Shown here: one piece after another, positions 8,156-17,414 of the stretch | Numbering within the stretch: position 1 is the stretch's first letter | Layout: every line of letters starts with the position of its first letter | NCBI GenBank assembly: GCA_047602055.1 | Contig: JASGIG010000001.1 | Span: forward strand, 3,286,001 to 3,350,000 | Origin: JAODBQ01 sp047602055 | Lineage (GTDB): Bacteria; Actinomycetota; Acidimicrobiia; Acidimicrobiales; Ilumatobacteraceae | DNA length: 64,000 bases | Direction of reading: 5' to 3' | Made by a program: the position numbers and the translations under genes | Notes under the pieces: generated by a model | Database searches by the model: none | What the model was told of the DNA's origin: nothing | What the model saw: only the letters and a program-made list of their open reading frames with translations

Positions 8156-9109
8156 TCAGTATCCAAGATCGATGTGGACCTCGCCGAGCAGGGGCTCACC
8201 GCGGGCGAAGCGGGCGACGTTCGTGGAGATCCGCTCCGACAGCAGCGGCGCGGCCATCTCCGGCGTGTTGCCGACGTGCGGGGTGATGATGCAGTTCGGC
8301 AGGCCCCACAGGCGGTGCCCGTCCGGCAGCGGCTCGGGATCGGTGACGTCGAGGCCGGCGCCGCCGATGACCTCATGCTCGAGCGCCCACACCAGGTCCT
8401 CGGTCACGATGTGCTTGCCGCGCGCCACGTTCACCAGCCACACATGGCGCTCCATCATCTCCAACTCGGACCGGGAGATCATCCCCTCGGTCTCCGGCGT
8501 CAACGACAGCGCCAGCACGACCAGATCGGCGCCGGCCAGCGCATCCACGTAGCGCTCGGCCTCGAAGACCTCGTCGGCGCCGTCCATCTCCGTCACCCGG
8601 TTGCGCACCACGGTGGTGTGGCAGTCGAACGGCTTCAGCAGGCGCAGCAGCGACTCGGTGATCCCGCCGCCGCCGAGGATCGTCACGTTGGCCCCGAGCA
8701 GGTTGCGCCCCGCCGGCCGCTCCCACGTCGTCGCCCGGGCGTATCCGCCGATGTGGCGCATCCCGGCGAGCGCCAGCGTCAGCGCCATCTCGGCGACCGG
8801 CTCGGCGTAGACGCCCTTGCCGCAGGTCCACAGGTGCTCGTCGTCGAGCAGGTGGGTGAACGCCTCGATCCCGGCGAACGGCAGCTGCACCCAGGTGAGG
8901 TCGGGCGCATCGGCGAGCAGGGCGTCGAGCGACGACGGATCCCGCGGCGCCGCCCACACGAGACCCTCGGCCTCGGCGACGGGGACCACGTGACCGCCAC
9001 CGGCGACCACGGCGTCGTGCATCCATCCGGGCGCCCCCTCGGGAGCGAGTGCGATGCGGGGTGGGCCGTCGCGATCCGGCCCGGACCTACTTGGAGGGTT
9101 GCTCGACAT
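8156..9109 (-). CDS. D-isomer-specific 2-hydroxyacid dehydrogenase
   Basis: A 317-residue NAD(P)-dependent dehydrogenase of the D-2-hydroxyacid type. The Rossmann motif is a variant, VTILGGGGITESLLRLL. The catalytic Arg lies in LVNVARGKHI, the Glu in LDVTDPEPLPDGH and the His in TPHVGNTPEM. It may be the last gene of the polyamine transport operon, because it starts 13 bases after the PotC stop on the same strand. The keto acid it reduces is not evident. Confidence 0.82.
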   Translation of the reverse strand: MSSNPPSRSGPDRDGPPRIALAPEGAPGWMHDAVVAGGGHVVPVAEAEGLVWAAPRDPSSLDALLADAPDLTWVQLPFAGIEAFTHLLDDEHLWTCGKGVYAEPVAEMALTLALAGMRHIGGYARATTWERPAGRNLLGANVTILGGGGITESLLRLLKPFDCHTTVVRNRVTEMDGADEVFEAERYVDALAGADLVVLALSLTPETEGMISRSELEMMERHVWLVNVARGKHIVTEDLVWALEHEVIGGAGLDVTDPEPLPDGHRLWGLPNCIITPHVGNTPEMAAPLLSERISTNVARFARGEPLLGEVHIDLGY

Positions 9110-9121
9110 GGTGACGCGAGG

Positions 9122-9922
9122 TTATCCCCGCGCCGCCCGGCGGTTGCCGATCATCGTCCCACCGACGATGACGATCACCGCGACGAGCATGATCATCGTC
9201 GCCAGCACCTGGGCCTGCGGCGGGATCGTCACCCGGGAGGCGTCGAACACCTGCCGCGGGAACGTGCGCACGTTGCCGGCGACGAACGACGTGATGATGT
9301 AGTCGTCGATCGACAGCGCCAGCGAGAGCATGAACGCGGCGACGACGCCCGGCAGGATCAGCGGGAACGTGATCTTCCAGAACGTGCGCAGCGGCGGCGA
9401 GCCGAGGTCCATCGCCGCGTCTTCCAGCGTCCAGTCGAAGCCCCGGATGCGTGCCTTGAGCGTCATCGCCACGAAGCTCAGGCAGAACCCGGTGTGGGCG
9501 ACGACGATGGTCCGAAATCCCAGATCGGCGCCCTGGTTGAAGAACAGGGTGAACAGCGACGCGCCCATGACGATCTCCGGCGTGGTGATCGGCAGCACGA
9601 GCAGCATGTTGATCGCCGCGCCGCCGTGCATGCGGTAGCGCGACAGCGCGAGGGCGACGAGCGTACCGAGGGCCGTCGCCAGGGTGCAGGCGATCAGCGC
9701 GACGCGGATGCTCTCGACGAGGGCATCGGTGAACGCCTCCTCCTTGAACGGGTGCAGCCAGTTGTCGAACGTGAAGCCTTCCCACGTCGTGTTGAACTTG
9801 CCGCTCGGCTGGTTGAACGTGAACACGGCGATCGTGATCAGCGGGACGAACAGGTACAGCAGCCCGAGGATCGTCACCACCCACAGCGCGATCGAGCCCT
9901 TGGAGCGCCCCCGCGCCGTCAT
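9122..9922 (-). CDS. potC: spermidine/putrescine ABC transporter permease, PotC type
   Basis: A 266-residue inner-membrane permease with six predicted helices. The conserved cytoplasmic loop that contacts the ATPase is seen as DAAMDLGSPPLRTFWKITFPLILPG (EAA motif). A periplasmic signature SIDDYIITSFVAG is typical of PotC. Its ATG overlaps the PotB stop by four bases (ATGA), so the two permeases are translationally coupled. Confidence 0.88.
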   Translation of the reverse strand: MTARGRSKGSIALWVVTILGLLYLFVPLITIAVFTFNQPSGKFNTTWEGFTFDNWLHPFKEEAFTDALVESIRVALIACTLATALGTLVALALSRYRMHGGAAINMLLVLPITTPEIVMGASLFTLFFNQGADLGFRTIVVAHTGFCLSFVAMTLKARIRGFDWTLEDAAMDLGSPPLRTFWKITFPLILPGVVAAFMLSLALSIDDYIITSFVAGNVRTFPRQVFDASRVTIPPQAQVLATMIMLVAVIVIVGGTMIGNRRAARG

Positions 9923-10824
9923 ACGAGGTCCTCCGTGCCGAGGAAACGGGCGTAGACCAGCACGACCGCGGTGATGATGACCATCACCACGAAGCTGATC
10001 GCCGCCGCCGTCGGGTAGTCGTTCTGGTTGAGGAACCGGCTCTGGACGACCTCGCCGATCACCTGGGTGTTCGGGTTGCCGAGCAGCTTGGCGTTGATGA
10101 AGTCGCCGACGGCGGGGATGAACGTCAACAGGGTCCCGGCGAACACGCCGGGCAGCGACAGTGGCAGGATCACCTTGCGGAACGCCTGCCCGAAGCTGGA
10201 GTACAGGTCCTGGGCGGCCTCGACGAGGCGGCGGTCGACCTTCTCCAGGCTGACGTAGATCGGCAGCAGGGCAAAGGGCAGGAAGTTGTAGGTCAGCCCG
10301 CCGATCACCGCGGTCTGGGTGTTGATGATCTTGCCGTCCTCGGTGATGCGCAGTGCGTCGAGCACGCCGCTGAGGTGCAGGTGGTCGATGAACCACAGGA
10401 TCGGTCCGTCGTCGGCGAACAGCGTCTGCCAGGCGATGGTGCGCAGCAGGAACGAGGTGAAGAACGGCAGCATCACCGCCCCGAGCAGCAGGTTCTTCCA
10501 CGTCCCGGCCTTGAAGGCGATGAAGTAGGCGATCGGGTAGGCGATCAGCACGCACAGCACGGTGGCGACCGCCGCGTAGGCGAAGGCGCGGATGAGCTGC
10601 TCGCTGTACTCGCTGAACGCGGTGCGGAAGTTGGACCACTCCCAGGTGAAGTCGAACCTCGGCAGCAGGCGGTTGGGCTTGGTCGACAGGGCGATCTTCA
10701 GCAGCGTCACCATCGGGACGAGGAAGAACAGGTACAGCCAGGCGACGCCGGGCGCCGACATCGCGTACGGCGCGAAGCGGGCGTTGCGCAGCGTCTTGTT
10801 GTCGGTCGACTCGGTCTTGGCCAT
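9919..10824 (-). CDS. potB: spermidine/putrescine ABC transporter permease, PotB type
   Basis: A 301-residue permease. It has the PotB EAA loop (VEAAQDLYSSFGQAFRKVILPLSLPG) and helices matching the binding-protein-dependent transport family. The N-terminal helix (VAWLYLFFLVPMVTLLKIAL) is normal. It follows the PotA-PotD fusion gene by one base and overlaps potC, so all components of the importer lie in one operon. Confidence 0.88.
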   Translation of the reverse strand: MAKTESTDNKTLRNARFAPYAMSAPGVAWLYLFFLVPMVTLLKIALSTKPNRLLPRFDFTWEWSNFRTAFSEYSEQLIRAFAYAAVATVLCVLIAYPIAYFIAFKAGTWKNLLLGAVMLPFFTSFLLRTIAWQTLFADDGPILWFIDHLHLSGVLDALRITEDGKIINTQTAVIGGLTYNFLPFALLPIYVSLEKVDRRLVEAAQDLYSSFGQAFRKVILPLSLPGVFAGTLLTFIPAVGDFINAKLLGNPNTQVIGEVVQSRFLNQNDYPTAAAISFVVMVIITAVVLVYARFLGTEDLV

Positions 10825-10825
10825 C

Positions 10826-13183
10826 TCAGGTCCCCGTCACGCTCGTGAACCGGGCGGTGATCCGGGCGTCGACGTCGTCGGGGATGTCGGCGAAGGACTT
10901 GAACCGCGCCTTGGTCTCCTCGTCGGGGAACAGCAGCGGGCTGTCGGCGAGCGCGGCGGCGTCACCACCCAGCTTGATCAGCTCCTCCTTGACTCCGACG
11001 ACCGGCGACACGTACTGCACGTAGGCGGTGATCAGGGCGGCGTTCGCCGGGTCGTAGACGTAGTTCATCCACTTCGCCGCGGCCACCGCGTTCGGCGCCC
11101 CGCTGGGGATGACCATCGCGTCGAACCAGCTCATCGCCCCTTCCTCCGGGTAGACGAAGTGCACGTCCGGGTTGGTGCTCTGAGCGATGTCACCGGACCA
11201 GGCCATGCACACCGCGAAGTTCCCGTTGTCGATGTCCTGCAGGTAGTCGTTGCCGGTGAAGCGGCGGAACTGCCCGGCGTTGACGCTGGCCTCGAGCTTG
11301 TCGAGCGCCTTGTTCATCCCGGCCTCGTCGGCCGTCGACGGGTCCAGGCCGAGGCTGAACATCGTCAGGCCGAGCGTGTCGCGCATCTCGCTGAACATCC
11401 CGACCTTGCCCTTCCACTCGTCGCTGAACAGCTCGTCCACGCTGGTCAGCTCGCGACCGGTGACCGACTGGTTGTAGGCGAAGCCGGTGTAGCCGGCCTG
11501 CCACGGCAGGAACGTGCGCGCCCCGAGATCCCACGACAGGTTCAGGTACTGCGGGTCGAGGTTCTTCGCGTTGGGGATCAGGTTCGTCGGCAGCGCCTCG
11601 ATCCAGCCGAGGTTCTTCAGCCGGGCAGCCATCCAGTACGTCGGGCAGACGATGTCGTAGTCCATCACCTTGCCGGTGCCGAGGATCGGCTGGAACTCCC
11701 GGTTGAACACCTCGTTGTTGTCGTTGAAGTTCTCCGAGTACTCGACGCTGATGCCCGTGGCCTGCTCGAAGTTCGGGACGGTCTCCTCGTCGATGTACGC
11801 GGTCCAGTTGAGGATCCGCACGTCCTTGTCGCCGGTGCCGAGCTGGCCGATCGCCCCGGTCTGGCCATCCGATTCGCCACCGCCCGAGCCGGAGCTGCCC
11901 GTGCCGGACAGGGCGATCGCCCCGAGCGCGCCGAGGGCGACGACGCCGCCGCCGATCAGCAGCGCCCGGCGGTTGATCCGGCTCTCCTTGACCGGCTTGG
12001 CATCGGTCGCTGGTGCCGGCGCGTCCTTGCCGTCGAGCGCCGCCTGGACCTCGTCGACGTCGGTCGTGGTCGCGCCGACGATCGCCGACGTGCCGGCCAT
12101 CGCGTAGGCCGCGTCGGTCGGCCACGACGTCCACAGCTCGTCGCCCGGGTGGATCTCGGCGGACTCGGGGTCGGCCTCGACGTGCAGCACCAGCTCGGTG
12201 CCGTCACGCAGGACCTGCACGAGGCGCCGCTCCGATCCCTGGAAGATCACGTTGGTGATCCGCCCGAACACCTTGTTGGAGGTGTCCGGCTCGGTGCGCG
12301 ACGGCACGAGGCGCTCGGGGCGGAGCATCACCGTGACCGCGTCGCCGGCGGCCATGCTCGCCCCGAGCACCGGGATCGTCGGCCCGCAGCGCAGCGCGAT
12401 CATCGTGCGCTCGCCGTCGACGCCGACGACGTCGCCCGGCAGCAGGTTGGCCGAGCCGATGAACCCGGCGACGAAGATCGAGCTCGGCGACGAGTAGATC
12501 TCCGTCGGCGTGCCGATCTGCTCGACGTGGCCCTGGCTCATCACCGCGATCCGGTCGCTCATCGTGAGCGCTTCCTCTTGATCGTGGGTGACGAACACGA
12601 AGGCGATGCCGACCTCGCGCTGGATGCGCTTCAGCTCGATCTGCATCGCCTGGCGCAGCTTGAGGTCGAGGGCGGCGAGCGGCTCGTCGAGCAGCAGCGC
12701 GCTCGGCAGGTTGACGAGGGCCCGAGCGAGGGCGACGCGCTGCTGCTGACCGCCCGACAGCTGCGCCGGGCGGCGCGCGGCGAAGTCCTCGAGGCGGACG
12801 ATCTCGAGCATCTCCCCCACCCGCCGGCGGACGTCGCTCTCGGGGATGCCCCCCTTGCTGCGCAGGCCGAAGGCGACGTTGTCGCGGATGTTCATGTGCG
12901 GGAACAGCGCGTACTGCTGGAACACCGTGTTGACGTTGCGCTTGTACGGCGGGACGTTGGTGACGTCCTGACCCTCCAGCAGCACGCGGCCGGCGGTCGG
13001 CAGGTCGAAGCCGGCGATCATCCGCAGCGTCGTGGTCTTGCCGCATCCCGACGGGCCGAGCATGGCGAAGAACTCGCCGCTGGCGATGTCGAAGTCGGCA
13101 TCGTGAACGGCGACGAAGCTGCCGAACGTCTTGCGGACGTGCTCCAGCCGGATCACGTTGCCCGACGCCGCTCCCGCCGCCAA
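10826..13183 (-). CDS. PotA-PotD fusion: polyamine ABC ATPase joined to its substrate-binding domain
   Basis: One uninterrupted 785-codon frame. Residues 10-245 form a PotA-type ATPase: Walker A GPSGCGKTT at 43-51, signature LSGGQQQRV at 142-150, Walker B LLLDEPLAALD at 163-173, switch His at 200. Residues 280-355 look like the TOBE domain. After a linker, residues 401-425 (SRINRRALLIGGGVVALGAL) form a twin-arginine-like hydrophobic helix. Residues 450-785 are a PotD-type binding protein (VRILNWTAYIDEETVPNFEQ, YDIVCPTYWM). The helix would place PotD outside while PotA stays inside, so the importer would carry tethered binding domains. The start could be the TTG used here or a GTG at 13156; neither has a strong ribosome site. 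Confidence 0.85.
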   Translation of the reverse strand: MAAGAASGNVIRLEHVRKTFGSFVAVHDADFDIASGEFFAMLGPSGCGKTTTLRMIAGFDLPTAGRVLLEGQDVTNVPPYKRNVNTVFQQYALFPHMNIRDNVAFGLRSKGGIPESDVRRRVGEMLEIVRLEDFAARRPAQLSGGQQQRVALARALVNLPSALLLDEPLAALDLKLRQAMQIELKRIQREVGIAFVFVTHDQEEALTMSDRIAVMSQGHVEQIGTPTEIYSSPSSIFVAGFIGSANLLPGDVVGVDGERTMIALRCGPTIPVLGASMAAGDAVTVMLRPERLVPSRTEPDTSNKVFGRITNVIFQGSERRLVQVLRDGTELVLHVEADPESAEIHPGDELWTSWPTDAAYAMAGTSAIVGATTTDVDEVQAALDGKDAPAPATDAKPVKESRINRRALLIGGGVVALGALGAIALSGTGSSGSGGGESDGQTGAIGQLGTGDKDVRILNWTAYIDEETVPNFEQATGISVEYSENFNDNNEVFNREFQPILGTGKVMDYDIVCPTYWMAARLKNLGWIEALPTNLIPNAKNLDPQYLNLSWDLGARTFLPWQAGYTGFAYNQSVTGRELTSVDELFSDEWKGKVGMFSEMRDTLGLTMFSLGLDPSTADEAGMNKALDKLEASVNAGQFRRFTGNDYLQDIDNGNFAVCMAWSGDIAQSTNPDVHFVYPEEGAMSWFDAMVIPSGAPNAVAAAKWMNYVYDPANAALITAYVQYVSPVVGVKEELIKLGGDAAALADSPLLFPDEETKARFKSFADIPDDVDARITARFTSVTGT

Positions 13184-13342
13184 GGGCTGCTCGCTCAGAA
13201 GTCCCTCCCGCTGTCGTGGTGCGCCGAATCCTAAGCACGCCGAGCACGTCGCAGCTTCAATGGCGGGTCACGGCGACGTTCCAGTCGTGCGCGCCGGCCA
13301 CGGCTTGTGGCGACGGGCGCACTCGGTCATGATCGGCAGCCG

Positions 13343-13801
13343 ATGGACCGCGCCGGCAGCAACCTCGACGCGACGGACCGGGCGATCATCGAGCGCCTGC
13401 AGGTCGACGGCCGCGTGCCGTACACGCGGCTCGGCGCGGCGGTCGGGTTGTCGGAGGCGGCGACTCGCCAGCGCGTGCAGCGCCTGATCGATGCCGGCGT
13501 GCTGCAAGTCGTCGGCGTGACCAACCCGCTGTCGGTCGGCCGGCGGCGGATGGCGATGATCGGCGTGCGCGTCGCCGGCCCGCTCGACCCCGTCGCCGAG
13601 GCCCTGCAGGCGATGGACGACATCGACTACCTCGTCGTCACCGCCGGCTCCTACGACTTCCTGTGCGAGGTGGTCGTCGCCGACGACCAGTCGCTGAAGG
13701 AGCTCGGCAACCGCATCCGCGCCGTCCCCGGCGTCCTGACGACGGAGACGTTCATCTACCTCGACCTCGTCAAGCAGACCTTCACCTGGGGCGCCCACTA
13801 G
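13343..13801 (+). CDS. Lrp/AsnC family transcriptional regulator
   Basis: A 152-residue regulator. The N-terminal helix-turn-helix reads LDATDRAIIERLQVDGRVPYTRLGAA with recognition helix SEAATRQRVQRL. The C-terminal RAM/ligand-binding domain includes VVTAGSYDFLCEVVVAD and a C-terminal TFIYLDLVKQTFTWG, very like regulators that sit beside aminobutyraldehyde dehydrogenase and PotABCD genes. It is divergent from the PotA-PotD operon and convergent with the aldehyde dehydrogenase gene, so it probably controls polyamine use. Confidence 0.88.
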   Translation: MDRAGSNLDATDRAIIERLQVDGRVPYTRLGAAVGLSEAATRQRVQRLIDAGVLQVVGVTNPLSVGRRRMAMIGVRVAGPLDPVAEALQAMDDIDYLVVTAGSYDFLCEVVVADDQSLKELGNRIRAVPGVLTTETFIYLDLVKQTFTWGAH

Positions 13802-13905
13802 CCAGACGACAGCCGATGCCGGGCGAAGTTGCCACCGCTCGGGCCCGTGAGCGGCTCCTACCGGGCACACGCGACGGCGCGACCGCCAGGGAGCCCGTCG
13901 CACCG

Positions 13906-13924
13906 GTCGGCCGAGGAGGCCGAC
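13906..13924. terminator. hairpin between convergent lrp and aldehyde dehydrogenase genes
   Basis: GTCGGCC and GGCCGAC form a perfect 7-bp stem around a GAGGA loop, just before the aldehyde dehydrogenase stop. No T run follows. It may act as a terminator for either strand. Confidence 0.4.
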
Positions 13925-13926
13925 GA

Positions 13927-15351
13927 TCAGGCAAGGTTGATCATCACGTGCTTGATGCGGGTGTAGTCGTCGAGCGAGTAGCTGCTGAGGTCCTTGCCGT
14001 AGCCGGACTTCTTGAAGCCGCCATGGGGCATCTCGGCGACCATCGGGATGTGGGTGTTGACCCACACGCAGCCGAAGTCCAGGCGCCGGCTCACCCGCAT
14101 CGCCCGGCCGACGTCGCGGGTCCACACGCTCGACGCCAGGCCGTACTCGACGCCGTTGGCCCAGCGCACCGCCTCGTCCTCGTCGTCGAAGCGCTGCACC
14201 GTGATCACCGGGCCGAAGATCTCCTCCTGGCTCAAGGCGTCGGACTGCTCCAGGCCGGCGATCACCGTCGGCTGGAAGAAGAACCCGTCGCCCCCGACCG
14301 GTGAGCCGCCGGCCGTGATGCTGGCGTGCCCCGGCGCCCTGGCCACCATCGACTCCACCCGGGCGAGCTGGTTGGCGTTGTTCACCGGTCCGAACAGCAC
14401 GTCCTCGTCGTCGGGCCGACCGGTCTTGACGGTGTTGGCCTGCTCGGTCAGCGCGGCGACGAAGTCGTCGTAGGCCCGCCCGCTGGCCAGCACCCGTGTT
14501 GCCGCGGTGCAGTCCTGGCCGGCGTTGAAGTAGCCGGCCGCGGCGATGCCCTCGGCCGCGGCGGCGAGGTCGGCGTCGTCGAAGACGATCACCGGCGCCT
14601 TGCCGCCGAGCTCGAGGTGCACCCGCTTCAAGCCGGGCGCGGCCGCGGCGGCCACTTCCGTCCCGGCGCGCACCGAGCCGGTGACGCTGACCATCGCCGG
14701 CGTGGCGTGGGCGATCATCGCCCGGCCGGTGTCACGATCGCCGCACACGACGTTGAACACGCCCGCAGGGAGGAACTCCGAGGCGATCTCGGCGAGCAGC
14801 GTCGTCGTCGCCGGTGTCGTGTCGCTCGGCTTGAGCACGACGGTGTTGCCGGCGGCGATCGCCGGGGCGAACTTCCAGACCGCCATCATCATCGGGTAGT
14901 TCCACGGGGCGACCTGGGCGCACACGCCGACCGGCTCGCGGCGGATCATCGAGGTCATGCCGCGCATGTACTCCCCCGCGCTCTTGCCGTCGAGGTGTCG
15001 GGCGGCGGTGGCGAAGAAGCGGATCTGGTCGACCATCGGGCCGATCTCCTCGCTGCGCGTGATGTGGATCGGCTTGCCGGTGTTGGCGACCTCCATCTGC
15101 ACGAGGTCCTCGGCGCGCGCCTCCACCGCGTCGGCGATGCGGAACAGGGCCAGCGATCGCTCGCTCGGCGTCGTCTCCTTCCAGTCCTCGAACGCGGCCG
15201 CCGCCGCGGCCATCGCCGTGTCGACGTCGGTCGGGCCGGACAGCGCTGCCGTCGCATACGCCCGGCCGGTGACCGGATCGACGACCTCGGAGGTCCTCCC
15301 ATCGGCCGCCGGGATCGACCTGCCGTTGACGAAGTTGTGGAACGCCTGCAT
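13927..15351 (-). CDS. gamma-aminobutyraldehyde dehydrogenase-type aldehyde dehydrogenase
   Basis: A 474-residue ALDH-superfamily enzyme. The oxyanion-hole Asn is in QVAPWNYPMMMAVWK, the general base Glu in HLELGGKAPVIVFDDAD and the catalytic Cys in NAGQDCTAATRV. The QDCTA and FGCVWVNTHIPMVAEMPHGGFKKSGYGKD segments are those of PatD/YdcW-type enzymes that oxidise 4-aminobutanal to GABA with NAD. Its place beside PotABCD and an Lrp regulator supports putrescine breakdown as its role. The start MQAFHNFVNGR is standard for the family. Confidence 0.87.
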   Translation of the reverse strand: MQAFHNFVNGRSIPAADGRTSEVVDPVTGRAYATAALSGPTDVDTAMAAAAAAFEDWKETTPSERSLALFRIADAVEARAEDLVQMEVANTGKPIHITRSEEIGPMVDQIRFFATAARHLDGKSAGEYMRGMTSMIRREPVGVCAQVAPWNYPMMMAVWKFAPAIAAGNTVVLKPSDTTPATTTLLAEIASEFLPAGVFNVVCGDRDTGRAMIAHATPAMVSVTGSVRAGTEVAAAAAPGLKRVHLELGGKAPVIVFDDADLAAAAEGIAAAGYFNAGQDCTAATRVLASGRAYDDFVAALTEQANTVKTGRPDDEDVLFGPVNNANQLARVESMVARAPGHASITAGGSPVGGDGFFFQPTVIAGLEQSDALSQEEIFGPVITVQRFDDEDEAVRWANGVEYGLASSVWTRDVGRAMRVSRRLDFGCVWVNTHIPMVAEMPHGGFKKSGYGKDLSSYSLDDYTRIKHVMINLA

Positions 15352-15417
15352 GCCGCCGATGGTAGTGACCGGTCGATTCGCTCCAGTCGGTGCGGCCGAC
15401 GCGCGAGCATGCCGGCC

Positions 15418-16551
15418 ATGCGTGGCATCCGCACCGTGGGCGTTCCCAAGGAGATCAAGACCAAGGAGTACCGGGTGGCGATGACGCCCGACGGCGTGCG
15501 CGAGTTCGAACGCCGAGGCATCGACGTGTTCGTCGAGACCGGTGCCGGCGCGGGCGCCTCGTTCGGCGACGACGACTACCGCGTCGCCGGCGCCGACATC
15601 GTCGCCACCGCGGCCGAGGCATGGGCGCAGGACATGGTCGTCAAGGTCAAGGAGCCCAAGGAGGAGGAGTTCGCCTTCCTGCGCGACGACCTGACCCTGT
15701 TCACCTACCTGCATCTCGCCGCCTACCCCGGCGTGGCCCAGGCGCTGATCGCGGCGCGGACGACGGCGATCGCCTACGAGACGGTGCAGACCGCCGACGG
15801 GGCCCTGCCGCTGCTGGCGCCGATGAGCGAGGTGGCCGGGCGCCTCGCCCCGCAGATCGGCGCGCACTACCTGGAGCGCCACAACGGTGGGCGCGGGGTG
15901 CTGATGGGCGGGGCGCCGGGGGTGCAGCCGGCGAAGGTCGTCGTGCTCGGCGCCGGCAACGTCGGCTGGAACTCGGCGTGCATCGCCGCCGGGATGGAGG
16001 CCGAGGTCGTCCTGTTCGACAAGAACCTCGACCGCCTGCGCTGGGTCGACCAGATCAACAAGGGCCGGATCGTGACGCTGGCGTCCAACCGCGGGGCGAT
16101 CGAGCGCAACCTGGCCGACGCCGACCTGGTGATCGGGGCGGTGCTCGTCGCCGGCGGCCGCGCTCCGGTCGTGGTCGGCGAGGACATGGTGGCGACGATG
16201 AAGCCGGGCGCGGTGATCGTCGACGTCGCCGTCGACCAGGGCGGCTGCATCGAGACGATCCACGAGACGACCCACGACGCCCCGGTGTACGAGCGCCACG
16301 GCGTGCTGCACTACGCCGTCGGCAACATGCCCGGGGCGGTACCGCACACCAGCACGTACGCGCTGACGAACGCGACGCTCCCCGACCAGCTGGAGGTCGC
16401 CGAGCACGGCCCTGCCGAGGCCGCCCGGCGCGACCCGGCCCTGGCGCTCGGCTTCAACACCGTCGACGGCCTGGTCACCAACGCCCCCGTCGCCGAGTTC
16501 CTCGGCGTCGACCACGTCGACCCGTTGGACGCCCTCGCTGCGTTGCGATGA
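15418..16551 (+). CDS. ald: alanine dehydrogenase
   Basis: A 377-residue enzyme converting L-alanine to pyruvate and ammonia with NAD. It begins MRGIRTVGVPKEIKTKEYRVA, as Ald proteins do. The catalytic Lys lies in VVKVKEPKEEE and the catalytic His in FTYLHLAAYP. The NAD-binding motif is VVLGAGNVGWNSA and the conserved HYAVGNMPGAVPHTSTYALTNATL is intact. It may recycle the amino group produced by polyamine catabolism, but the gene is on the other strand from the dehydrogenase and has its own promoter region. Confidence 0.93.
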   Translation: MRGIRTVGVPKEIKTKEYRVAMTPDGVREFERRGIDVFVETGAGAGASFGDDDYRVAGADIVATAAEAWAQDMVVKVKEPKEEEFAFLRDDLTLFTYLHLAAYPGVAQALIAARTTAIAYETVQTADGALPLLAPMSEVAGRLAPQIGAHYLERHNGGRGVLMGGAPGVQPAKVVVLGAGNVGWNSACIAAGMEAEVVLFDKNLDRLRWVDQINKGRIVTLASNRGAIERNLADADLVIGAVLVAGGRAPVVVGEDMVATMKPGAVIVDVAVDQGGCIETIHETTHDAPVYERHGVLHYAVGNMPGAVPHTSTYALTNATLPDQLEVAEHGPAEAARRDPALALGFNTVDGLVTNAPVAEFLGVDHVDPLDALAALR

Positions 16552-16553
16552 CT

Positions 16554-16651
16554 TGGAGTGCCAGACGCGCGGTCGGAGTGCGACGTGTGCGATGGAGTGG
16601 ATTTCGCGCCCCGTCGCGCGGCAGTCACTCCATCGCACGCCTGACACTCCA
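16554..16651. repeat. nested inverted repeat in the ald-uppS spacer
   Basis: GTGCGATGGAGTG (16587-16599) is the exact reverse complement of CACTCCATCGCAC (16626-16638). Outside it, TGGAGTGCCAG pairs imperfectly with CTGACACTCCA. The two arms enclose a G/C-rich 26-base loop. It follows the ald stop by two bases and could terminate ald. It resembles the other intergenic palindromes of this window in form but not in sequence. Confidence 0.6.
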
Positions 16652-16705
16652 TGAGGTCGATGGGCTCCGTCCGTGTGCACGGCTGGCGCCGTAGGGTGCG
16701 CAACC

Positions 16706-17380
16706 GTGAGTGAGGGGACCCGGCCGCTGCACGTCGCCTGCATCATGGACGGCAACGGGCGCTGGGCGCAGCGCCGCCGGCTGCCACGCACCGAGGGGCA
16801 CACCGAGGGCGAGGAGAACCTCGCCCGGCTGGTGCGCGTCGCCCGCACCCGCAACGTCGGCTGGCTGACCGTCTTCGGGTTCTCCACCGAGAACTGGGTG
16901 CGGCCGCGCACCGAGGTCCGCCACATCCTCGGGCTGCACAAGAAGCTGTTCGGCCGCGTCGCCGAGCTCAACGAGCTGAACGTGCGCATCCAGTGGATGG
17001 GCCGCCCGTTCGACGAGCCCGAGGCGCGCACGCCGAAGTACGTGCAGCGAGCGATCCGCAAGGCGATCGCCGACACGTCGGGCAACACCGGCATGGTGCT
17101 GACCGTCGCCTTCGACTACGGCAGCCGCGCCGAGATCGCCCGTGCCGCGGCGCTCGCCGCCGCCGAGGGACCCGTCGACGAGGCGGCGATCTGGGAGCAC
17201 CTCTACCTGCCCGAGCTGCCGCCCGTCGACGTCGTCGTGCGCACCTCCGGCGAGCAGCGCATCTCCAACTTCATGCTCTGGCAGTGCGCCGGCGCCGAGG
17301 TGCTGTTCACCGACCGCTCGTGGCCCGAGTTCGGCGCCGACGACCTCGACGCCGCCGTCGCCCTCGCCGCCGAGACCTGA
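16706..17380 (+). CDS. uppS: isoprenyl (di-trans,poly-cis) diphosphate synthase
   Basis: A 224-residue cis-prenyltransferase. The catalytic region is seen as HVACIMDGNGRWAQRR, with WLTVFGFSTENWVRP and a C-terminal VVRTSGEQRISNFMLWQ plus LFTDRSWPEF, all hallmark motifs of undecaprenyl diphosphate synthases. These enzymes extend farnesyl diphosphate with isopentenyl diphosphate to make the wall lipid carrier. At 224 residues it is somewhat shorter than the usual 240-260, mainly at the N-terminus. The GTG start was chosen because it leaves the family's usual short leader before MDGNGRWA. Confidence 0.88.
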   Translation: MSEGTRPLHVACIMDGNGRWAQRRRLPRTEGHTEGEENLARLVRVARTRNVGWLTVFGFSTENWVRPRTEVRHILGLHKKLFGRVAELNELNVRIQWMGRPFDEPEARTPKYVQRAIRKAIADTSGNTGMVLTVAFDYGSRAEIARAAALAAAEGPVDEAAIWEHLYLPELPPVDVVVRTSGEQRISNFMLWQCAGAEVLFTDRSWPEFGADDLDAAVALAAET

Positions 17381-17414
17381 CCAACCGTCGAGTCGGGCGG
17401 CGTGAGTTTGCCCG

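Noticed and set aside
13927..17094. A very long minus-strand frame that extends the aldehyde dehydrogenase to over 1,000 residues
   Set aside because: The part upstream of MQAFHNFVNG is the reverse shadow of ald and uppS, has no family similarity and consists of low-complexity Arg/Asp/Gly runs typical of G/C-rich antisense frames.
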